The position numbers were made by a program, and so were the translations under genes. From Pyrus communis (lineage: Eukaryota > Streptophyta > Magnoliopsida > Rosales > Rosaceae): a stretch of DNA of 64,000 nucleotides. The DNA lies in NCBI RefSeq assembly GCF_963583255.1, contig NC_084810.1, positions 8,649,751-8,713,750 of the forward strand, in the 5' to 3' direction. Below the pieces are notes generated by a model that saw only the letters and a program-made list of their open reading frames with translations, was not told where the DNA came from and searched no databases. The first letter of the stretch is position 1. Each line of letters starts with the position of its first letter. Positions 55,823 through 64,000 of the stretch are shown here, in pieces.

Positions 55823-55929
55823 GTGATCAACAACGACTTTATTGCTGCCCGTGGTTTGTCAAACCGTTTTTTGTCTCACTGATTATCCTTTATGCCACTG
55901 TTGCCTAATTTCTTGCCAACAGCAGGACC

Positions 55930-56815
55930 CATGGTTGAACAAGATGAGAAGACTGCTACTCCAATTATGGTGCAATCAGATAACTCAAGTTTTAATATGG
56001 TATGGTATTAGATGAGAAGAATTATGATTTGTGGGCTCCTCTCATTTAAATTCATATTGCTAGAAGGAAGAAGATGGGATATCTTCGTGGATCAATCAAG
56101 GCATCCAACAAGGATGATCCTAAATCTGATGACTAGTTTTCCGAAGATCAAAAAATTAAGAGTTGGTTGTTATCGTCGATGAAGCCATAAATTATGAAGT
56201 GGTATATTCAATTGTCTACTTCAAAAAAATTTGGGATTCTCTTAAAACAGTTTATTTCAATGAGAATGACGAGACTAGAATTACACCTTGAATCAGAAAG
56301 CATCGTGTCTTTTTCAGAATGGACGATCATTGGCTACCTATCTTGGGGAGTTAACTAAGATTTTCCTGTAGTTGGATCACTTTGATAAAGTGGCCATCGA
56401 GTGTGAAAAGAATATTAGAACGTTTCAAAATGCGACTGAGAGAAAAAAGGTCTATTTGTTTCTTAGTGGTCTAGACGATGGGTTTGATCAGTTGGATTAC
56501 TTTGATAAAGTGGCCATCAAGTGTGAAAATGATATTAGAACGTTTCAAAAGGCAATTGAGAGAAAAAGGGTTTATTTGTTTCTTGGTGGTCTAGATGATG
56601 AGTTTGACCAAGTACGTGGAGAGGTGTTATGCAAAGATCCCATGCTTCGACTCCAGGCCACTTATGCATATGTTCAACGTGAAGTAGATAGAAAAGAGGC
56701 CATAAAGACGAGAATAAGACAAGTAGGGGCTTGCTTCTATGATAGCCAAGACTCATGGGTCGTCTTCTGGGTCATAAAATCGAATAAGATAAACCTGAAC
56801 CAACTAGACAAGTTA
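55930..56815 (+). pseudogene. gag of the old Copia, with internal 120-bp duplication
   Basis: From about 55930, translations show a gag_3-type domain (KTVYFNENDETRIYTLNQK, then LATYLGELTKIF) with stops and shifts before 56372. Between 56372 and 56611 a 40-codon block is present twice (DHFDKVAIECEKNIRTF then DYFDKVAIKCENDIRTF), period 120 bp and in frame. VRGEVLCKDPMLRLQATYAY follows. The duplicated gag helix block is not typical of the family. Confidence 0.8.
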
Positions 56816-56829
56816 TGACTACCCTCCAG

Positions 56830-58640
56830 GTAAATACCCACATTGTGGTATGACAGGCCACTCTGTTTTGAGTTGATTAGATATCCCGAGAATTGGGATA
56901 AAACTCTTGATCCATGCTGCAATAAATCTCATGCTTTTTTTGCTGAAACTAAGAGTGATGCAGATCATATAGCAGATAATGCATCAGCTATAATTGCTAC
57001 GACAGGTAATGATGGTAGGGCACTCAATATTTCTACTCTTGTTTTGAATAATAAATGGATTATTGATTTTGATGCTATGGAACATATGACTTGTGTTTCT
57101 AGACAAGTTTCATCATTAGAAACCTCTACCCAAACCATGGTTAGTGTTGCTAAAGATAATGTCACTCCGGTTGTCGGGGAAGACACTATTTTCCTTTCTA
57201 TACCATGAAACTTGATACCGTTCTTGTGGTCCATCCTTAAATTATAATTTGTTATCCGTTGCCAAATAACATTTACCTTACATTGTTTGGTTATTTTTTG
57301 GCCCTATTTATTTTTGTGTTTTCAGGGACATCTGGACGTGGAAGACAATTGGTTATGGTACTAGACAAGGGAAGCTATATTACTTAAAGTTGACATCAAA
57401 TAATTCTAGCTTGGTAACTTAAGCTCTTTCAATGGATGGTTCTCAATGGGGGACTAATAAAGTGTAAAACATATGGATGTGGCACTGTTGTCTTGGGCAT
57501 GCTTCATTTGGTTACTTGCATAAGTTATTTCCTAGTCTTTTTGTTAAGAATGATGTTTCTCAGTTTATGTGTGATGTTTGTGAAATGGCCATAAGCCATC
57601 ATACTTCTTTTTGTCTAAATTTGAATAAAAGTTCATTTCCTTTAATGATTGTGCATTCTAATGTGTAGGGTCTATCTAAAATTGTTACTCTGGGTGGAAC
57701 TCATTGGTTTGTTACTTTTATTTGACGATTGTACCAAAATGACTTGGGTTAGTTTGTTGAAGTAAAAAAACGAAGTTAGTTTGGTTTTTTAAAAATCCCA
57801 TAAAATGGTTGTTGTGCAGTACAATATGAATATCCAAGTCCTTCAAAGTGACAATGGAGGAGAATATGTTAGTGGGGAACTTCAGTCTTTCCTTGATATG
57901 CATGGCATTGTTCATCATACTATGTGCCCCTACACCCCTTAGCAGAATAGGGTAGCTGAGCGGAAAATAGACATTTGTTCGAAGTAGTTTGTGTCTCCTT
58001 TCTCGCGACACAACTTGCACTGCATCTTTTAGGTTAAGCACTACCATCCGCAACATATCTTATTAATCGTCTCCCATCTCTCATTATCGACTTCTAAGCA
58101 CCATTTCAGCACTCATGTCTCAAACAAATTGTCTACTGGTACCTAATCTATCTCCACAAGATTTGGGATGTGTTGCCTTTGTTCATCTCAACTCGCCTCA
58201 ACAAAAGAGAAAACTTAAGCCTCATGTGTTTTTAGGTTGTGCCACTGCTTAAAAAGGATACCCTTGTTATCGCCCTCTAATAAAGAAAATATTTATCACT
58301 ATGAATTAGTTTTCCATGAACATGAGATGTATTATGGTTCTTCCGGGTCCTTACTTCAGGGGGAGATGTAAGATGTTGAAGTTCAAACCTTTGATTATCA
58401 TCCTATGGATGAACTGTAGCCGGTGGGGCTGCATGAATTTACGCATGAACAACAGCAACAACAACCAACATGTGATGGGTTGTACGATTAGAAAAATGGG
58501 CTGAATGCACAACACTAGCAAGATGGGCCATATAATGAGCAACCAGCACACTAGCGGGGAAGTCCATGATAACTTGGAGCCTATAACCCACTTTTGCACA
58601 AACAACGCCAGATGCATCTAGGCTTGGGCGTTAGACAATA
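56830..58640 (+). pseudogene. Zinc knuckle, protease and integrase remnants of the old Copia
   Basis: A CPHCG-like knuckle (YPHCGMTGHS, near 56840) is followed by a protease region in which the expected IDSGA reads IDFDAMEHMT (near 57062), so the catalytic triad is lost. Pre-integrase MWHCCLGHASF (57477) and C-x2-C (CDVCEMA) are recognisable. Integrase follows with many stops, for example after 57667 and 57722. A Gln-rich stretch at 58450-58475 (NNSNNNQ or QQQQQ, depending on frame) precedes the Gypsy-like insertion at about 58650. Confidence 0.75.
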
Positions 58641-58651
58641 ACCTAACATCT

Positions 58652-61600
58652 CATGTATGAGTCTTATCGACTCTATATATTTTATATTGTACCACTAATG
58701 TCCTTTTGTCGCGCGTTGATTCGAACATATGTCGAGATCGAGGCATGGCAACTTTTGGTGGTATCAGAGCATTAATTGGTCCCCAGACCTTTAAATTTTC
58801 AGCGGACGTTGATGCTTACCTTGTAGTATTAGTGGTGTCAAACTTAGAGTTTGCTTTAGATTCGTTAATCTTAGAGTGAGACTAGTATGTCTAGCATATG
58901 GGGTATGAAATGGGTAGTTAAGTTGACCGTTCGTTCAAATCATTTACATTGGTTGTGGTGATTGGATTCGTGTCAGTTTCGGCGTCTTCTCATTCCAAGT
59001 GTCTTATCTAAGAACGTTGTGTTCTTCTGAAGTTGGCGACTAGAGTTTCCAAGGTGTGTTACCCGTTAAGGTTAAAGTTTAGTTTTGTAATGAAGGTGTT
59101 GTCTTGAAATCCCCGTGTTGGATTTGATGGACAAAAGCGTTAGGGGGGATACTTCTTGGATTCATATTTTTTTGGGTTCTTGAAGTATTGAAGTGAAGTT
59201 TGGTTAAGTACTTAGTGTTGAAGAGAAGGGCGAGATCCTTATCCGATGTTGATGACGTAGTTGTCAATATCGAGTTTGAGGAAGTAGTATGGTTGTTCCT
59301 TGTAGTTTGGCCTATGAAAATTTCAGGGACAAAATTTTTATAAGGTAGGGAGGATGTGATATCCCTTTTCCCAAAATTAGTATTTTATTTTATTTTAGAC
59401 ATACTTGGAAGATTTAACTGAAGTTAGTTTGTTAATTCTCTGGTTTCGAGAAAAGTGAAGTGAAGGGTAATTCTGCCATTTCGAATTTTACTTGACCTTT
59501 TCAGTCATCTTTTGAGTTGGTTAGGTAGAGTTCGATTTCATAAGCGCGTAGGCGCAAACGGATCTCAATTCCGAGTTAGAACGGAGAAGTTACGAGCCTC
59601 GAAAATAGTGAGACCTTTTAGACATGTGTACTAACTATTAGTAGTAAGTCTTTGTAATTAGTCAACCAAAATTAGGAAGTTTCCATTTTAGGAAACTGCA
59701 CCCAAAAGCCCAGAAAATCCCAAAAACCAATCCCTATGACCCATGACTTTTCGATGCCGATTACGGCCAACTCGGGCGGTATTTTTCGACGCCAGCACCA
59801 CCATCTTGAAGCTCTCACTTCCCTCTGCAAAACCCAACCAAGAACCACCTTGATTAACCATCGTATGTGGCGGTGCAAGGCCACAAAATGATGGTCGATG
59901 CCACAACTTGGAACTTGTAGCCTCCTAACCAGTCTTAACCCTGTTAGACCACCGTAGGCGACGAATCGACGTCGGGGAGCTTTAGGCACTAGCTGGCTTT
60001 ATTGGCAAAACTGACCCTCTTCAGTCCATTTTTGGACCTCATGGCAGGTATAAAACTTGTTCCTCTTGTTCAGCTCTATCTTCCTATATATTTTGGTAGA
60101 ATTTGGAGTTAGTAAAAAAAATGGGTTTTCAGTCTCCGAAAACCACCACGCGCGGCAGCGCTTGAGAGAGAATCTATTTCCATGTATTTTGGACAGCGAG
60201 ATATTCTAGATGTCTTAAGCCCATATCCAAAGTCCATTAGTTGAAATTCGATACGTTGGTTCGATTATTCAATTTTTCGGATAATTGTACCGTCGTACAA
60301 TTTTTTGTAATTGACAACAATCCAACCGTAGGATCTTCGTACAATTTTGTGAGCATTCTAGTTATTAGTTGTTGAACCTTTGAGAACTTATGGATCTAAA
60401 ATATGATGTGTGGATCTTCCAAACTGAATAACCTAGGTTTGTTACCCTTAGTGGACCTACCTTATCGACGGTTGATGCTCTAGTCAACATGCTCTATTCT
60501 ATAGTGTCATTTATTTTTAGTTTGTTGTTAAGGCTTGATGGAGCTTAGTTGGCTCATCTCGATGACGTGTCGTTCCCGATTGACGTGTGTCTCGAAGTAT
60601 GTGCATGTGGCACTTGGCCGCAGTTTGTGTGTCAGTCTTATTAAGTTTCCTAAGTGGGATTTTGTGTGTTGTATTAGGTTCATGGAGGCAGAGTTGGTGA
60701 ATTTAGAAGTGCAAATAACCCAGGTGAGTGACATTAATATTATGTGATATGGTTATTACCTATGAAATTCCTTGTTATATACTATGTGGATATGACATGG
60801 ATTTCCAAATGACTATATGGAAATGTGTGCTGATATGCTATGTTTACTTGATGATGCTATCATAAAAATATGTATATGTTATGCTTGAAATGACTGTGAT
60901 AGTGAGGGTTACTAGAGGACCGCTAACCCAGTACATTGGGTAATGTGAGATATAATTAAAATCTGCACCATGTAGCAGTGGTACATGGATGGTCATGCTT
61001 GGTTAATCTGCAATGGGGGACCATACTTTGGGATCGTGCTTGGTTAATCCGCGATGGGCAATCTTTATTACTTACGTATGGCCATATGTGATTAGGGGTG
61101 ATTATGCTTGGTTAATCCACGATGGGTGATCACTACCTATAGTATTCGTAGGAGTGACTCTGCTTGGTAAATCCGCTATGGGGGATCACTACCTATATGA
61201 TGTTCTCATGAGTGGTTCTGCTTGGTTAATTTGTAATGGGGGACCACATCCTGATCAGTTGCCTATTGTAGGTTTTGACCAAACTGTGTTTTTCTATAGC
61301 CCTAGTGTTTATTACATATTTGAAAGATAAGATTGAAAGCCAGTGTGGCTCAATCTAGAAAGCCCTGATTAAATCAAATAGTTTACATGATGATGTTACC
61401 TAAAAGAGAATGATTTTGAAAATGACTTATTCCTACTCGTAACGAAGAGACGCAGTTACGAAAAAATATACCAATCTCATTGCTTCACGTGATTGTATTA
61501 TCGAAGGTGTGTCATTCCTACACAACTTTGGGTTGTGTAATGACTAGATGTTATCTTTATAGACGTGTGGTGAGATTTGAAATTGAATAACCATTCCTAT

Positions 61601-62105
61601 ACGTATTAATGAGGCGTATGGTGGTTAAATTATGAAATATGTGGCAATTGAACCCTTGTGATTACTTAGAAATGATGAAAGGCGAGTGGTGAGTCACAAT
61701 CCCAAGAGAATGACGGAATAATATTGACGATGGATACGGTATACAGAAGTAATGTCCTATGTGGACGTAGCACTTTTGACATTTAATCATTTGTTATTTA
61801 TATTCACATATGTTGTGTTATTGTCACTCACACGAGCTTCGTAGCTTATCCGGGCCATTCCCACGGCGTAGGGTTATTTTGAAGAGTAACGAGTAGCGGT
61901 TAATGAAGAAGATTGCAGGTGGTGTAGTTGTGTGGGCATCGTACTCGAGAGTAGGATTACCACCCTTTGTTGTAAGTTATTCTGTTGATGCTCTGATGTA
62001 TATTATATGTATGAGTCTTAGCGACTCTCTGTATTTTATATTGTACCACTACTGTTTTTCCATCGTGTATCGATTCCGGGCGTATGTTAGGATCGGGGTG
62101 TGACA
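58652..62105 (+). mobile_element. Gypsy-like LTR element remnant without genes
   Basis: Left part: about 98 bp of LTR end (58652-58750, ending CATGGCA). It is followed by a primer site TGGTATCAGAGC (58759-58770) complementary to initiator tRNA-Met, a 604-bp internal region with no coding capacity, and a purine tract AGGTAGGGAGGA (59343-59354). Then comes an LTR of 2,751 bp (59355-62105), starting TGTGATATCCC and ending GGATCGGGGTGTGACA. The left LTR is truncated. The family is shared with the block at 887-4290. Interpreted as a non-autonomous derivative, LARD-like but with a very short interior, or a product of internal deletion, nested in the old Copia. Confidence 0.8.
59355..62105 (+). repeat. 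3' LTR of the Gypsy-like remnant, with tandem array
   Basis: 2,751 bp. The array at about 60960-61250 has five to six units with CTTGGTTAATCCGCGATGGG, the reverse complement of the array at 1727-2545. The 58652-58750 fragment repeats the end of this LTR (TATGAGTCTTA, TATTGTACCACTA). Confidence 0.8.
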
Positions 62106-62159
62106 AAACTCAATCTCAGGGTGAGGTCTCCATTAAACAATTATGTGTCTACTTGTCCC

Positions 62160-63690
62160 CTATCAAATTTGTATATCAATTATCTAGTGTATCTATTCCT
62201 AACAGTGTGCATGAAGCTTTAGCGGATTCCTGTTGGAAAGAAGCAATGAATGAGGAATTGAAATCAATGAAGAAAAATGGTACCTGGGAAGTAACCGACT
62301 TACCAGCTAGTAAGAAGCCTGTGGGTTGCAAATAGGTATATACTGTGAAATACAAAGCAGACAGAACAGTGTATCGTTTCAAGGCAAGGTTGGTTGCAAA
62401 GGGTTATACACAAAGGTATGGGATTGACTACACTAATACCCTCACACCGGTGGCGAAAATCAATATAGTTTGTGTGTTACTATCCTTAGCAGCAAATTTA
62501 GATTGGCCGCTACAATAATTTGATGTAAAAAATGTCTTATTACACTAATATCTGACTGAGGAGATATACATAGAACTCCCACCATGGAGTAACATTCCAA
62601 TATGCATAGACAAAAGGTGTGCAGGCTTCGAAAATCATTGTATGGGTTGAAGCAGTCTCTAGGAGTATGGTTCATGAGGTTTGCTAAGTCTATGAGAACA
62701 TTTGGATATAAGTAGAGTAACTGTGACCACACGTCATTCTTCAAATGTCGAAATGGAAAGCTCACAACACTTATCATATACGTGGATAACATGGTAGTTA
62801 CCGGTAATGATTTGGATGAGCGTACAACCTTGCAGAAATATTTATCTACGAAATTTGAGATGAAGGATCTTAGGTCACTGAAATATTTTCTTGGTATTGA
62901 GGTGTCAAGGGGCAAGTTAGGATTTTTTCTGCCATAGAGAAAGTGTATTATTGATTTGTTAAAAGAAACGGGTATGTAGGCATACAAACCGGTGAGTATT
63001 CCATTGGCAGAAGAAATGAAGCTAAGTATTGATAAATTAAGTGTCAATCAATAAAGGGAGGTATCCACGATTAGTGGGGAGATTAATGTATTTGGCATAT
63101 ACTAGGATCTTTCTCATGCCTTAAGTGTCATTAGTCAATACATGCATGATCCAGGGGAACAACACATAAATGCAATTATGAGAATATTGAGTTATTTGAA
63201 AGGAAGTCTTGGGAAAAGGATTTTATTCAAGAAGATTGGTCATTTCATAATTGAGGGCTATACAGATGCTGATTGAGCCAGTTCAAGTGATGATAAGCAT
63301 TCAACATCTGGTGACTTCACATTTGTTGGTGGAAATTTGGTTAATTAGAGAAGCAAGAAGCAATGTCTAGTTGCAAGGTCGAGTGCAGAAGTTGAATACA
63401 AAAGTATGGCCCTTGGTATTTGTGGGATTTTATGGTTTAAACTACTATTACAAGACTTGGGTGTCAAGTATAGTCAACCGATGAAGTTGTTTTGTGATTA
63501 TAAGGCTGCTCGTGATGTTGTTCACAATCCGGTACAACATGATAGAACTAAGCATGTAGAGGTTGACAAGTTCTTTATAAAAGAAAAGTTAGAAGGTAGA
63601 ATAATTGAAGTGCCTCCAATCAAAACGGAGTACCAAATAGCTGACATTCTCACCAAAGTAGCTTATAGTGAAAAGCTCTCTTAAGTTTTT
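62160..63690 (+). pseudogene. Reverse transcriptase and RNase H remnants of the old Copia
   Basis: RT starts with ADSCWKEAMNEELKSM (62220) and KKNGTWEV, then a TAG at 62333-62335 where Copia RT usually has Trp (CK-stop-VYTVKYK). FKARLVAKGYTQRYGIDY follows. The YVDD region reads YVDNM (near 62780), a changed catalytic residue. RNase H pieces include YTDAD (63257), SKKQCLVARSSAEVEYKS (63352) and ADILTK (63640). A TAG and several TGAs interrupt them. The last open piece, 63406-63684, ends just before the purine tract. Confidence 0.8.
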
Positions 63691-63736
63691 AGACAAGTTG
63701 AGCATGTGTAACATATGTTCACTAACTTGAGGGAAG

Positions 63737-63932
63737 TGTTGACTTGTACAGTTTCCTATAATTTAGAGTTTCCTAGTTCAGGATAGATCCCGTATAATTT
63801 GGGTATATCCTTTTGTAATCTCATGTAATTATTTTTCCCAATTTAGTTAGGATTAGGGTTGTATATCGATACCTCTCTCTGAGAGGAATAAACATGTTGA
63901 AAGCATTCTTTCTTCTAATATTGGCACAGAGA
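63737..63932 (+). repeat. 3' LTR of the old Copia element
   Basis: Starts TGTTGACTTGTACAGTTT and matches the left LTR over about 180 bp with scattered substitutions and small indels. Confidence 0.75.
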
Positions 63933-64000
63933 AATTTTGATTAATATTTTACTATAAAAGACATCCGGTAGATGTCGCATCTAATATTAATTACTAATAA

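Larger units (their letters stand above)
49636..63932 (+). mobile_element. Old Copia element, interrupted by two younger insertions
   Basis: LTRs of about 190 bp start TGTTGACTTGTA at 49636 and 63737 and share most of their sequence (GAGTTTCCTAG, CATATCCTTTTGTAATCT, TTAGTTAGGAT). The right LTR follows a purine tract (GAGGGAAG). LTR ends are uncertain by about 15 bp, and a 5-bp target duplication is not certain; AATAT occurs before the left LTR and near the right end. Internal parts are gag at 55930-56815, zinc knuckle to integrase at 56830-58640, and RT/RNase H at 62160-63690. The LTRs differ by many substitutions, and the coding region is full of stops, so the insertion is old. Confidence 0.8.

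Noticed and set aside
62460..63047. 195-codon minus-strand frame
   Set aside because: Antisense of the old Copia reverse transcriptase, which is clearly read on the plus strand.

Overview
This is nuclear DNA from a flowering plant. Genes are intron-rich and AT-rich spacers separate them. Plant-specific families are present: an aspartic protease with a saposin-like insert, a group IIb WRKY factor, and a MAPKKK17/18-type kinase. The transposons are plant Copia, Gypsy-like, CACTA, Harbinger and Mutator types. A Cassandra LTR carrying a 5S rRNA-like segment, together with the overall gene set, points to Rosaceae (apple or pear type). That placement is an inference from family knowledge, not a database result.

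Layout. About 0.9-5.1 kb holds old retrotransposon DNA: a Gypsy-like LTR on the minus strand, interrupted by the Cassandra LTR, then an antisense Copia pol fragment. The gene island runs from about 6 to 35 kb. It contains an intronless At4g22030-like membrane protein (+), a decayed HISN4 gene for imidazole glycerol-phosphate synthase (-), a BAP31-like ER membrane protein (+), a MAPKKK17/18-like kinase (-), an aspartic protease with a leader intron (-), and a WRKY6/31/42-like factor (-). These are independent plant genes, not an operon. The kinase (abscisic acid signalling) and the WRKY factor are stress-related by family.

From about 36.3 kb to the end the window is almost all mobile DNA. In order: the 5' part of an endogenous caulimovirid (movement and coat regions, many breaks, one 147-bp duplication); a probable CACTA-type element split by a 2.3-kb solo LTR with a perfect 5-bp target duplication; a second CACTA-type element carrying a Harbinger-like and a Mutator-like MITE; a 0.75-kb inverted repeat; and a nested stack of about 14.3 kb. 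In that stack an old Copia element (LTRs near 49.6 and 63.7 kb) is interrupted by a younger 5.9-kb Copia and by a Gypsy-like remnant with a 2.75-kb LTR.

The strongest single observation is the HISN4 locus. All exons are recognisable, but there are three in-frame stops, a 1-bp deletion, a lost splice acceptor and a changed glutaminase motif, so it appears to be a recently dead copy of an essential histidine-biosynthesis gene. I found no convincing undescribed defence or regulatory system. The unusual material is in pseudogene decay and transposon architecture.
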